A DNA stretch of 64,000 nucleotides, from the NCBI GenBank assembly GCA_963831105.1, contig CAWHOS010000009.1, forward strand, positions 62,001 to 126,000, written 5' to 3'. Both the position numbers and the translations under genes were made by a program. Below the pieces are notes generated by a model. The model ran no database searches, was not told where the DNA came from, and saw only the letters and a program-made list of their open reading frames with translations. Below, in pieces: positions 48,138 to 56,988 of the stretch. The stretch comes from DATFQI01 sp963831105 (GTDB lineage Bacteria > Actinomycetota > Thermoleophilia > Solirubrobacterales > Solirubrobacteraceae). Each line of letters opens with the position of its first letter. Within the stretch, counting starts at the first letter, position 1.

Positions 48138-49088
48138 ATGGGTGGCGTGCTGGCGACGCCTCCACATCCGGTCCGCCGACTCCGCGAGGAGGAGGAGTGC
48201 ACGCTGCGCACGCCCTTCCAGCGCGACCGTGACCGGATCGTCCACTCCAAGGCCTTCCGGCGCCTGAAGCACAAGACGCAGGTGTTCGTGGCGCCCGAGG
48301 GCGACCACTACCGGACGCGGCTCACCCACACGCTCGAGGCGACGATGATCTCGCGCACCGTCGGGCGGGCGCTGGGCCTCAACGAGGACCTGGTGGAGGC
48401 GATCGGGCTCGGCCACGACGTGGGCCATCCGCCGTTCGGGCACATCGGCGAGAGCGTGCTGGACGCCTGCCGGCGCGAGCGCTTCGGGGTCGGGTTCCGC
48501 CACAACGAGCACTCGCTGCGGGTGGTCGACGTGCTGGAGGACCTCAACCTCACCGAGCCGGTGCGCGACGGGATCCTGCACCACTCCAGCGGCGCGGGCG
48601 AGCCGGCGACGCTCGAGGGCAAGATCGTCCGGCTGGTGGACCGGATCGCCTACATCAACCACGACATCGACGACGCGCTGCGGGCCGGCGTGCTCGCGCT
48701 CGGCGACCTCCCGGCGGAGGAGATCGCGGTGCTCGGGGAGACGGGGTCGCGGCGGATCGACACGCTGGTGCACGACCTCGTGGAGCACTCCGAGCGCGCC
48801 GGGGACATCGTGCAGGGCGACGTCGTGGGCCCGGCGATGCTGCGGCTGCGGACCTTCATGTTCGAGCACGTGTACCTGGCGCCGGCCGCGCGGGCCGAGC
48901 ACGCGAAGATCGAGCGGGTGCTGCGCGAGCTCTTCGACTGGTACGTCGAGCATCCCGAGGCGCTCCCCGAGGGCGTCCCCGGCGCCTCGGAGGCCGACCG
49001 CGTGATCGACTACCTGGCCGGGATGACCGACCGCTTCGCGATCCGCGCCTGGACCGAGCGCTTCGTGCCGCAGGGCTTCGTGGCATGA
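48138..49088 (+). CDS. dgt: dGTPase-like HD-domain triphosphohydrolase
   Basis: 316 residues. HD motif: HYRTRLTHTLEATMISRTVG (first His), IGLGHDVGHPPFGHIGE (HD pair), FRHNEHSLRVV and RLVDRIAYINHDIDDALRAG. The N-terminal RTPFQRDRDRIVHSKAFRRL and LKHKTQVFV are typical of the Dgt family. Hydrolyses dNTPs to deoxynucleosides and triphosphate. Neighbour of dnaG, the normal actinobacterial order. ATG 48138 chosen; GTG 48144 possible. Confidence 0.92.
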   Translation: MGGVLATPPHPVRRLREEEECTLRTPFQRDRDRIVHSKAFRRLKHKTQVFVAPEGDHYRTRLTHTLEATMISRTVGRALGLNEDLVEAIGLGHDVGHPPFGHIGESVLDACRRERFGVGFRHNEHSLRVVDVLEDLNLTEPVRDGILHHSSGAGEPATLEGKIVRLVDRIAYINHDIDDALRAGVLALGDLPAEEIAVLGETGSRRIDTLVHDLVEHSERAGDIVQGDVVGPAMLRLRTFMFEHVYLAPAARAEHAKIERVLRELFDWYVEHPEALPEGVPGASEADRVIDYLAGMTDRFAIRAWTERFVPQGFVA

Positions 49089-49113
49089 CTGGCGCCGACA
49101 CCGCGGGCCCCTG

Positions 49114-51039
49114 ATGGCGCGCTACACCCAGGAGTCCCGCGAGAAGGTCCGCGACGCGATCGACTTCGCGGAGCTCGTGGGCGCGCGCACGGAGCTCAAG
49201 CGCTCGGGCACCAACCGGCTGCAGGGGCTGTGTCCGTTCCACGAGGAGCGGACGCCGTCGTTCGGGATCGACCCCGTGGAGAAGCTCTACCACTGCTTCG
49301 GCTGCGGGGCGGGCGGCGACGTCTTCTCGTTCGTGATGGAGACGGAGGGGCTGGACTTCGGCGCCGCGCTGGAGTGGCTCGCCGAGCGGGCGGGGGTCGA
49401 GCTCGAGCGCGAGAGCGAGGATCCGCGCGACGCGGCGAAGCGGGTGCGGCGCGACCGGCTGCTGGCCCTGCTGGAGCGCACGGCCGCCTACTACGTGCGC
49501 GTGCTGTGGGAGGCCGGCGAGGCGTCGGGGGCGCGCGAGTACCTGTTGGGCCGCGGGCTCGACGAGGCGACGCTGCGCGAGTTCCGGGTCGGCTACTCGC
49601 CGTCGCGCTGGGACCGCGTGCTGATGGCCTCTCGCAAGGCCGGCTTCTCGGAGGAGGAGCTGCTGTCGGCCGGGCTGGCGTCGCGCTCGCGCGACGGCAG
49701 CGGGCTGTTCGACCGCTTCCGCGGGCGGATCATGTTCCCGCTGGCCGACGAGCGCGGCCGCGTGCTCGGCTTCGGGGCGCGGGCGCTGGGGGAGGGCCAG
49801 CAGCCCAAGTACCTCAACACGAGCGACGGCGAGGTCTTCCACAAGGGCCGGATGGTCTACGGCGCCGACCTCGCGCGCGCGGCGGCCGCCAAGGCCGGCC
49901 GCGTGGTGCTCGTCGAGGGCTACACGGACGTGATCGCGCTGCGCCAGGCTGGCGTCCCCGAGGCGGTCTGCTCGATGGGCACGGCGCTGACGCCGCAGCA
50001 GGTGGACGCGCTCGCCCGGCTGGCGCCGAAGGTGCTCTTCTGCCAGGACCCGGACGCGGCGGGCCAGAAGGCCGTGGGCCGCGGGCTCGAGGGCCTGGCC
50101 GAGCACAACTCGGACCGCCGGATGGGCACGAAGGTGGACTTCCGGATCGTGCGCCTGCCCGCGGGGCAGGACCCGGCCGACGTGGTCCAGTCCTCGGGCG
50201 CGGACGCGATGCGGCGCCTGCTCGACGAGGCCGTGGCGGTCCCGCACTATCAGGTCGAGCGCGCGCTGGACGGCGACCTCACGGGCACCGACGCGCGCGA
50301 CGCGGCCCTCAGCCTCGCGGCCGAGTCGATCGCGCCGCTCGGCCCCAGCGTGCTTCGCTCCGAGCTGATCAAGCTCGTCTCCGACCGCCTGAACGTGCCC
50401 GCCACGCTCGTGGAGAGCGTGATCGCCGACCCGGGGCGCCGCCGCCGCGCCGCCCAGGCCGCCGAGACCGCCGCGGCCGAGCGCCGCCAGCGCGAGCGCA
50501 ACGCCGCCGCCCGCGCCGCCGCCCGGCCCGCGCCGGGCGCGGCCGGCGGCGGCCCGGCCCCCTGGGACGACGCCCCCGTGGTCCACGAGGACCCAGGCCC
50601 CGAGGCGGGCTTCCGCGGCCCCAACGGCGCCCACAAGGTCCTCGACCGCCGCGAGCAGACCGAGCGCGCCTTCCTCTCCTACTGCCTCGCGCTCCCGTCC
50701 GAGGGAGAGCAGCGCCTGTCCGAGTCGAACCTCGACGAGCTCTTCTCCGCCCCGATGACCCGCCGCGCCGCCGAGTACCTCCAGGGCCGCCTCCGCACCC
50801 CCGCCGCGGACCTCCCCCCGGGCGACGAGCCGCTCGCCCGCCTCGTCGCCGAGCTCGTCATCCGCGCCGGCCAGCTCGAGGCCACCCCGGCCAAGCTCGA
50901 GCTCGAGGCCCTCCAGCTCGAGCTCTCCCGCCTCGACCGCCTGATCGCCGGAGCCCGCGTCAGCGGGGGAGAGGGCATGCGAGAGCTCGCCACCGAGCGC
51001 CAGGTCGTGCTCGACGCGATCCGCCATCGACTCACGTAG
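49114..51039 (+). CDS. dnaG: DNA primase
   Basis: Makes RNA primers for replication. 641 residues, clean. Zinc domain CPFHEERTPSFGIDPVEKLY then HCFGCGAGGDVFSF; RNA polymerase core with LEFRVGYSP-like DEATLREFRVGYSPSRW, FPLADERGRVLGFGARAL; Toprim motifs VLVEGYTDVIALRQAG and LFCQDPDAAGQKAV; an Ala/Arg/Pro-rich linker (about residues 450-500) and the helical C-terminal helicase-binding domain. ATG 49114. rpoD, which often follows dnaG, does not follow here. Confidence 0.96.
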   Translation: MARYTQESREKVRDAIDFAELVGARTELKRSGTNRLQGLCPFHEERTPSFGIDPVEKLYHCFGCGAGGDVFSFVMETEGLDFGAALEWLAERAGVELERESEDPRDAAKRVRRDRLLALLERTAAYYVRVLWEAGEASGAREYLLGRGLDEATLREFRVGYSPSRWDRVLMASRKAGFSEEELLSAGLASRSRDGSGLFDRFRGRIMFPLADERGRVLGFGARALGEGQQPKYLNTSDGEVFHKGRMVYGADLARAAAAKAGRVVLVEGYTDVIALRQAGVPEAVCSMGTALTPQQVDALARLAPKVLFCQDPDAAGQKAVGRGLEGLAEHNSDRRMGTKVDFRIVRLPAGQDPADVVQSSGADAMRRLLDEAVAVPHYQVERALDGDLTGTDARDAALSLAAESIAPLGPSVLRSELIKLVSDRLNVPATLVESVIADPGRRRRAAQAAETAAAERRQRERNAAARAAARPAPGAAGGGPAPWDDAPVVHEDPGPEAGFRGPNGAHKVLDRREQTERAFLSYCLALPSEGEQRLSESNLDELFSAPMTRRAAEYLQGRLRTPAADLPPGDEPLARLVAELVIRAGQLEATPAKLELEALQLELSRLDRLIAGARVSGGEGMRELATERQVVLDAIRHRLT

Positions 51040-51051
51040 CGAACGTCAACG

Positions 51052-51068
51052 GCGGCTGGGTAGGGAGG
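51052..51068 (+). repeat. 17-nt intergenic motif shared with 63348-63364 (copy A)
   Basis: GCGGCTGGGTAGGGAGG, starting 13 bases after the dnaG stop. The identical 17 bases occur starting five bases after the stop of the peptidase gene that ends at 63343. Confidence 0.7.
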
Positions 51069-51089
51069 CGAGGGTGCCACCCACGGCGT

Positions 51090-51134
51090 CGAGTCCGGAG
51101 TTACTCGGTCTCAGGCCGAACAACTCCGGACTCG
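51090..51134. repeat. 45-nt palindromic repeat, copy 4 (divergent)
   Basis: The outer arm CGAGTCCGGAGTT / AACTCCGGACTCG pairs perfectly over 13 bases. Over 22 bases, 19 pair, one is a G-T pair and two mismatch. Relative to the other copies an A-T pair has become G-C on both arms, a compensatory change. It lies 51 bases after dnaG and 54 before the HNH gene. Confidence 0.85.
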
Positions 51135-51169
51135 AGTCCGGGCAGCCCGTCCACGAATCCGTCCGCCAC

Positions 51170-51185
51170 ACGAACTAGTGTTCGT
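51170..51185 (+). promoter_or_regulatory. LexA (SOS)-type operator directly before the HNH nuclease gene
   Basis: ACGAAC-TAGT-GTTCGT, perfect six-base arms around four bases, matching the Gram-positive/actinobacterial LexA box CGAAC-N4-GTTCG. It ends two bases before ATG 51188, so a bound repressor would block a leaderless start. Confidence 0.6.
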
Positions 51186-51187
51186 AT

Positions 51188-51900
51188 ATGCAAGCGGACT
51201 GGCTCAGATCTCGACTCGAGCCTGGTCGTTCAATCGAGTCGATCGCCCGCGAGGCCGGCAAGCACCCGTCGACCGTCGCTTACTGGACCAACAAGCACGG
51301 CCTGATCTCGCCGTACGCCGCACGCCACGCCGCCCGTGGGCCACTCGCCGAGGACGATCTGCGCGAATTCGTCGAGCAGGGCCTCTCCATCCGGCAGATC
51401 GCAGAGCAGCTCGACCGCAGCGCGGCGACGATCCAGCACTGGCTGCGCCGGTTCGGCCTCCGCACCGATCCGGCGCGGTACGCGCGGCGCGACGGCGCTA
51501 AGCCTGAGCGCCTAGTGCGCGAGTGCCTGGTGCACGGGTGGACGAGCTTCGTCCGAACCGGGGCCGTCGGGACCTACCGTTGCGGCAAGTGCAACTCGGC
51601 AGCGGTCGCTGCCCGGCGCCGTGAGATCAAGGCCCAGCTTGTCGCAGAGGCCGGTGGGCGGTGCACGGCCTGCGGGTTCGACGCGTATCTCGGAGCCCTC
51701 CAGTTCCATCACCGCGACCCGTCGGAGAAGGCGTTCTCGCTCAGCTGGCAGGGCGTCACCCGCTCGCTCTCCTCCGCGCGAGCCGAGGCCGGAAAGTGCG
51801 TCCTGCTGTGCGCGAACTGTCACGCGATGGTGGAGGCGGGGTTGCTGCCTGTCCCGCGTGTTGCCGATACTCTTATCAGCGCCTCTGCGGAGGCTCGCGA

Positions 51901-51910
<10 letters not shown>
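51188..51910 (+). CDS. HNH endonuclease with N-terminal helix-turn-helix segments
   Basis: 240 residues, clean frame. Two HTH-like segments (SIESIAREAGKHPSTVAYW and LSIRQIAEQLDRSAATIQHW) resemble the DNA-binding part of resolvases or HNH homing nucleases. A zinc pair TYRCGKCNSAAVAARRR follows, then the HNH domain CTACGFDAYLGALQFHHRDP and CVLLCANCHAMVEAG (CxxC, HH, CxNCH). ATG 51188 lies just behind a LexA-like box and palindrome copy 4. The last ten bases overlap the tRNA-Asn gene. Slightly lower G+C than neighbours by eye. Probably an accessory or mobile DNA-cleaving protein; target unknown. Confidence 0.85.
51842..51871 (+). promoter_or_regulatory. Candidate tRNA-Asn promoter inside the HNH gene
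   Basis: TTGCTG (51842-51847), 18-base spacer, GATACT (51866-51871). A start near 51878 would leave a 23-base leader before the tRNA. Confidence 0.4.
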
Positions 51911-51972
<62 letters not shown>

Positions 51973-52015
51973 CTCTAGGAGCCCGGCGTGACGTTCGGCG
52001 GCGGTGCTTGGCGGG

Positions 52016-53230
52016 ATGAGCTACGACCTCGAGATCGGCACGCACGAACGGCCGACTCGCGCCCAGATCGAGTCGTGGGCGACCGAGCAGGGCCTCACGG
52101 TCGAGCCGAACGGCGACGACAGCCTTGTCGTGTCGAGGCCGGCGAAGCGAGGTGATGGGTATCTCTTCGAGGTCGGCGGGCCCCATGCGGCCGAGCCGGA
52201 GGACTTCGCGGACGAGATCGCGGCCGCGTGCCTGCTGCCGCGTTGGACGATGTCGGTCCTGGTTCCGTACTCGGTGCCGAAGCGCGCCATCGAGCTGGGC
52301 CGCGCGCTGGCTCGGCACCTGGCGGCGGCGAACGACGGCGCGGCGTTCGATCCCCAGGAGGACGGCCTGATCTGGCCGCGAGGCGTCCCGAAGCGGGTGC
52401 CGCCCAGGCACGAGGAGGAGCTCACCAGCCTCGTGAGCCTGAAGTGGTACCTGCCGCCCGCCCGCTGGGCGCGGGCGCCGGAGACGCTCGTGCGGGTGCT
52501 CGGACGCCGCTGTCCCGAAGCGCTCCCGTCGCGGTACGGCCGCTTCGAGCCGCCGCAGCACCGGTTCGAGGCCGACGACGTCACGCCGTTCGTCAGCTTC
52601 GTGCTCGATGCCGAGGAGGGACACGGGTTCTGGTTCGCCCGCCGGCCGAGCTTCGGCGGGTCGTGGGCCGCGCCGCATGCGGACGAGCACGTGCGGCCTG
52701 ATGACGAGCGCCTGCGGATCGCGCATCTCGGGGTGGACTTCGACGGGCGGGTGCTCGAGCAGGACCAGCGGTGGCGCGAGGCGGTCGTCGATCTCTTCGC
52801 GACCCTTGCCGCCGAGCTCGGAGCGTTCTTCGGAGCGGTGCAGGTCGAGCCGGGCTGGACGGTGACCCGCAACAACCGGCTCCACGGCGGCATCGAGCAC
52901 ATGGAGCACAAGTCGGAGCACATCCTCCGCGGCCTGCTGTGGCAGGGGCTGCCGCCCGTGCCGATGTGGGTCAGCTGGTTCGGCGCTCCCTATCGCGACC
53001 TCGTGGCGCCGCGTCTGGGGAACGCGGACGAGGTCGATCATCGCGACGAAGGCATCCTCCTCCGGCTCGCGGCCGAGCCGCGCCACGTGGGCGAGCTGCC
53101 GCAGTGTCCGCTGCCCGCGGAGCTCACGTACCGGCACCGTCCGACGGAGGTGGGGGAGGACAGCAGCATGACCTGGGTTCCCGCCCAGCCCGGGGACGAA
53201 GCGGCCGAGATCCCTCCGATCGGCCCCTGA
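52016..53230 (+). CDS. Protein of unknown function, 404 residues
   Basis: Clean frame from ATG 52016 to TGA. No signal peptide or membrane helix. The N-terminus MSYDLEIGTHERPTRAQIES begins a compact alpha/beta-looking domain (SVLVPYSVPKRAIELGRALA). Later segments are Trp/His-rich: LVSLKWYLPPARWARAP, HGFWFARRPSFGGSWAAPH and GGIEHMEHKSEHILRGLLW, MWVSWFGAPYRDLVAPRL. I do not recognise a family. It follows the tRNA by 43 bases in an accessory stretch, so a phage-, toxin-immunity- or defence-related role is possible but unsupported. Confidence 0.6.
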   Translation: MSYDLEIGTHERPTRAQIESWATEQGLTVEPNGDDSLVVSRPAKRGDGYLFEVGGPHAAEPEDFADEIAAACLLPRWTMSVLVPYSVPKRAIELGRALARHLAAANDGAAFDPQEDGLIWPRGVPKRVPPRHEEELTSLVSLKWYLPPARWARAPETLVRVLGRRCPEALPSRYGRFEPPQHRFEADDVTPFVSFVLDAEEGHGFWFARRPSFGGSWAAPHADEHVRPDDERLRIAHLGVDFDGRVLEQDQRWREAVVDLFATLAAELGAFFGAVQVEPGWTVTRNNRLHGGIEHMEHKSEHILRGLLWQGLPPVPMWVSWFGAPYRDLVAPRLGNADEVDHRDEGILLRLAAEPRHVGELPQCPLPAELTYRHRPTEVGEDSSMTWVPAQPGDEAAEIPPIGP

Positions 53231-53250
53231 GCCAGAAGCGCGGCTGGCTC
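53229..53250 (+). terminator. Candidate hairpin after the unknown gene
   Basis: Perfect seven-base stem GAGCCAG / CTGGCTC with eight-base loop, starting on the TGA of the unknown gene and separating it from the sulfate operon. Confidence 0.45.
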
Positions 53251-53285
53251 TGCGCCGCGGTTCGTGGGGACCTAACACAAACAAA

Positions 53286-53315
53286 TCTTCATTCCCGATC
53301 GGGTTGGTGCATAAT
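53286..53315 (+). promoter_or_regulatory. Sulfate-operon promoter with palindromic operator
   Basis: -10 CATAAT (53310-53315); the -35 is weak (TCTTCA, 53286-53291, 18-base spacing). Between them lies the perfect palindrome CCCGATCGGG (53294-53303), placed as an operator would be. The stretch upstream (53270-53293) is unusually A+T-rich for this genome. The Rrf2 regulator ending the operon is the obvious candidate binder. Confidence 0.5.
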
Positions 53316-53354
53316 GCCGGTCGCATCATGTCGACCGATCTAATGGAGAAACTT

Positions 53355-54384
53355 GTGCCCCGACTCCTGAAGCCCGTCCTCGGGCTCCTGCTCGCCGTGC
53401 TCGGACTCGCCGTCCTGAGCGGCTGCGGCGGGCCTGCCGAGGACAGCGCGGCCTCCGGCGGCGACGGCTCCGGCGGTGAGATCTCGCTGGTCGCCTACTC
53501 GACGCCGAAGGAGGCCTACGAAGACCTCATCCCGGCCTTCAACAAGACGCCCGAGGGCAAGGACGTGAAGTTCACGCAGTCCTACGGCGCCTCGGGTGAC
53601 CAGGCCCGCGCCGTCGAGTCCGGCCTGCCGGCCGACATCGTCGCGCTGAGCCTCGCGCCCGACGTCGACAAGCTCGTCGAGCCCGGCATCGTGGATGCCG
53701 ACTGGGCCGACAACGACACCGACGGCTTCGTCACCAACTCGGTGGTCGTGTTCGCCGTGCGCAAGGGCAACCCCAAGAACATCAAGACCTGGGACGACCT
53801 GATCAAGGAGGGCGTCGAGGTCATCACGCCCAACCCGTTCACCTCGGGCGGCGCGAAGTGGAACCTGATGGCGGCCTACGGCGCCCAGCTCGAGCAGGGC
53901 AAGTCCGAGGAGGAGGCGCTGGCCTACCTCTCCAAGCTCCTGAAGAACACGCCGGTCCAGGACAAGTCGGCCCGCGAGGCGCTGGCCACCTTCTCCGGCG
54001 GCAAGGGCGACGTGCTGATCTCGTACGAGAACGAGGCGATCACGCGCGCAGAAGGCCGACGTGGACCTCGACTACGTCATCCCGGACGAGACGATCCTGA
54101 TCGAGAACCCCGCCGCGGTCACCAAGGAGGCCAAGTCGCCCGAGAAGGCGAAGGCGTTCCTGGACTTCCTCAAGACGCCCGAGGCGCAGAAGATCTACGC
54201 GTCCAAGGGCTACCGCAGCATCATCCCGGAGGAAGTCGACAAGGCGACCTACCCGGACCCGAAGAAGCTCTTCGAGATCGACAAGTTCGGCGGCTGGGAC
54301 AAGGTCAACGCCGAGTTCTTCGATCCGGAGACGGGCTCCGTCGCGAAGATCGAACAGGACCTCGGTGTCTCCACCGCCAAGTGA
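53355..54384 (+). CDS. Sulfate/thiosulfate ABC transporter, substrate-binding lipoprotein
   Basis: Captures sulfate outside the membrane. GTG 53355 is chosen because GGAGA (53345-53349) stands six bases before it and it yields a proper lipoprotein signal (LGLLLAVLGLAVLSGCGG, lipobox LSGC); upstream in-frame ATG codons at 53328 and 53343 would extend the n-region. The Sbp/CysP signatures SYGASGDQARAV, LALAPDVDKL-like LSLAPDVDKLVEPGIVD, PNPFTSGGAKWNLMAAYGA and GKGDVLISYENEA are present. One break near 54048. About 343 residues. Confidence 0.92.
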
Positions 54385-54391
54385 GTCCCAC

Positions 54392-55239
54392 GTGATCGAG
54401 GCCTCGGCCTCCCCGCGTGAGAGCGCCCGCCCGGCCTTCAAGCCGGCGGGCGCTCGCCGTATCCGGAGCGGTCCGCTCGTGGTGGGCGGGCTCAGCGTCG
54501 CCTGGCTGACGCTGATCGTCCTGATCCCGCTCGCGGCCGTCGTCGTGCGCTCCTTCGAGGGCGGCGCCGGCGAGTTCTGGGACGCGGTCACCAACCCGCA
54601 GGCCGTCGCCGCCATGCGGTTCACGCTGATCGTCTCGATCATCGTGGCGGCCGTCGACGCCGTGATGGGCGTGCTGATCGCCTGGGTCCTCGTGCGCGAC
54701 GAGTTCCCGGGCAAGGCGCTCGTCAACGGGCTGATCGACCTGCCGTTCGCGCTGCCGACGATCGTCGCCGGCCTCACGCTGCTCGCGCTCTACGGCAGCA
54801 AGAGCCCGGTCGGGATCAACGTCGCCTACACGCAGGCCGGCGTCGCGCTGGCGCTGCTGTTCGTGACGCTGCCGTTCGTCGTGCGGGCGGTGCAGCCCGT
54901 GCTGATGAGCCTCGACCGCGAGGCCGAGCAGGCGGCGGCCTCGCTCGGCGCCGGCCCGATCTACACCTTCCGCCGGATCGTGCTGCCCGCGCTGCGGCCC
55001 GCGATCCTCGCCGGCGTCGCGCTCGCCTTCGGCCGCGCCGTGGGCGAATTCGGCGCGATCGTGCTGATCAGCGGCAATCTCCCCTTCAAGACCGAGGTGG
55101 CGTCCGTGTTCGTGTACTCCCGCATCGAGAGCGACGCGACCACGGCGGCCGCCGCCGTGAGCGTCGTGCTGCATGGCGATCTCGTTCGTGATGCTGTTCG
55201 GCATCTCCCTACTGGGCGCGCAGGGCGGAGAAGTCATGA
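54392..55239 (+). CDS. cysT: Sulfate ABC transporter permease CysT
   Basis: Six-helix permease; the EAA loop that contacts CysA reads EAEQAAASLGAGPIYTFRRI then VLPALRPAILAG; FGRAVGEFGAIVLISGNLPF is the CysT signature. GTG 54392 lies eight bases after the binding-protein stop; GTG 54365 inside that gene is possible. Two insertions near the end (about 55172, and an A in CTCCCTACTGGG near 55211) break the frame. Removing the second gives ISLWARRAEKS ending at TGA 55237-55239, overlapping the cysW ATG (ATGA). Without it, cysT would run into cysW. Confidence 0.9.
54421..54455 (+). promoter_or_regulatory. Strong hairpin at the start of cysT
   Basis: GAGCGCCCGCCCGGC and GCCGGCGGGCGCTC form a 14-bp stem with one bulged C and loop CTTCAA. 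It lies 37 bases past the binding-protein stop and 29 into cysT. Position and strength suggest mRNA processing or partial termination that would favour the binding protein over the permeases. Confidence 0.5.
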
Positions 55240-56015
55240 CCGCCGGCCGCCTCTCGCTGCGCGTCGTCGCGCTCGGATACCTCGCGCTGCTGCTCGTCGT
55301 CCCGATCGGGATGGTCTTCTACCGCGCGCTGGAGAACGGGATCGGCCCCGCCTGGGACGCCGTGACGACCCCGCCGGCGCAGCACGCGTTCTACCTGACC
55401 TGCATGATCGCGCTGATCGCGGTCCCGCTGAACGCCGTCTTCGGCGTCGCCTGCGCGTGGCTGCTGGCCCGCTACGAGTTCCGCGGCAAGCGGTTGCTGG
55501 ACACGATCATCGACCTCCCGTTCGCGATCTCGCCCGTCGTGGTCGGCCTCGCGCTGATCCTCGTCTGGGGCCGCGAGGGCTGGTTCGCCTCCACCAGCGT
55601 CATCTTCTCGACGCCGGGCATGATCCTGGCCACGATCTTCGTCTCGCTGCCGTTCGTGGTGCGCGAGGTGGAGCCCGTGCTGCGCGAGGAGGGCGTCGAC
55701 CAGGAGCAGGCGGCGGCCACGCTCGGCGCCAACTCCTTCCAGATCCTGCGCCGCATCACGCTGCCGACGATCCGCTGGGGCCTGACCTACGGGATCATCC
55801 TGGCCACGGCCCGCGCGCTCGGCGAGTTCGGCGCGGTCGCGATCGTCTCGGGCAAGATCTCCGGCCGCACCGAGACCCTGACCCTGTTCGTCGAGGACCG
55901 CTTCCAGTCGCTCGACCTCGCCGGCGCCTACGCCGCGGCGCTCGTGCTCGCGCTGATCGCCGTGGCGGTGCTCGCACTCATGACCTTCCTCCAGCGACGA
56001 CACAAGGAACACTGA
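55236..56015 (+). CDS. cysW: Sulfate ABC transporter permease CysW
   Basis: 259 residues, clean. Helices such as VVALGYLALLLVVPIGMVFY and FAISPVVVGLALILVW; EAA loop DQEQAAATLGANSFQILRRI; ARALGEFGAVAIVSGKISGR is the CysW signature. Forms a heterodimer with CysT. Overlaps the cysT end; cysA follows after three bases. Confidence 0.95.
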   Translation: MTAGRLSLRVVALGYLALLLVVPIGMVFYRALENGIGPAWDAVTTPPAQHAFYLTCMIALIAVPLNAVFGVACAWLLARYEFRGKRLLDTIIDLPFAISPVVVGLALILVWGREGWFASTSVIFSTPGMILATIFVSLPFVVREVEPVLREEGVDQEQAAATLGANSFQILRRITLPTIRWGLTYGIILATARALGEFGAVAIVSGKISGRTETLTLFVEDRFQSLDLAGAYAAALVLALIAVAVLALMTFLQRRHKEH

Positions 56016-56018
56016 CCC

Positions 56019-56976
56019 ATGGGTATCGAAGCCCGCAACGTGAGCAAGCGATACGGCGACTTCACGCGCGCTCGACGACGTCAGCGTGAGCGTCCGCGAC
56101 GGCTCGCTGACGGCCCTGCTCGGCCCCTCCGGCGGCGGCAAGTCGACGCTGCTGCGCGTGATCGCCGGCCTCGAGGAGCCCGACTCGGGCACCGTGATCA
56201 TCGGCGAGCAGGAGGTGACCAACCACCCGCCCCAGCGCCGCGAGGTCGGGTTCGTCTTCCAGCACTACGCCGCCTTCAAGCACATGAGCGTGGCCGACAA
56301 CGTCGGCTTCGGCCTGGCCGTCAAGAAGCGCCCGAAGGCCGAGATCAAGACCAAGGTCCAGGAGCTGCTGGACCTCGTCGGGCTCTCGCACCTCGGCAAG
56401 CGCTACCCGAACCAGCTCTCGGGCGGCCAGCGCCAGCGGATGGCGCTCGCACGCGCGCTCGCGGTCGAGCCGCAGGTGCTGCTGCTCGACGAGCCGTTCG
56501 GCGCGCTCGACGCCCGCGTGCGCGAGGAGCTGCGCGCCTGGCTGCGCCGCCTGCACGACGAGGTCCACGTGACGACGATCTTCGTCACCCACGACCAGGA
56601 GGAGGCGCTGGAGATCTCCGAGCAGGTCGTGGTCATCAACGAGGGCCGCGTCGAGCAGTCCGCCGCCCCGCAGGAGGTCTACGACGCCCCGGCCAACGAG
56701 TTCGTGATGTCGTTCGTCGGCCCGGTGACGAAGGTCGGCGGCAAGCTGGTGCGCCCGCACGACGTGCAGGTGCTCGAGCACCCCGGCGAGGGCACCCAGC
56801 CCGCCGAGGTCATCCGGCTCGCGCGGCTGGGCTTCGAGATCCGGGCAGAGCTGCAGCTGGGGGAGGGCGAGCTGCTCTCCGCGCAGCTCTCGCGCGCCGA
56901 GGCCGACCTGCTCGAGCTGGCCGAGGGCCAGATCGTCCACGTGCGCGTGGAGCCGGTCAGCCTCCCCGCCACGTAG
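56019..56976 (+). CDS. cysA: Sulfate ABC transporter ATP-binding protein CysA
   Basis: About 318 residues. Walker A LLGPSGGGKSTLLRVIAGLE, Q-loop FVFQHYAAFKHMSVADNVGF, signature QLSGGQRQRMALARAL, Walker B QVLLLDEPFGALDARVREEL, switch THDQEEALE, and a short C-terminal TOBE domain (LVRPHDVQVLEHPGEG). One extra base in ACGCGCGCTCGACG near 56068 breaks the frame after 18 residues. ATG 56019. Couples ATP hydrolysis to CysT/CysW. Confidence 0.94.
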
Positions 56977-56988
56977 GCTACGGCCGAC

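Noticed and set aside
52016..53230. Assigning the unknown protein to an immunity or toxin family
   Set aside because: Context is suggestive, but I could not match any motif; left as unknown.
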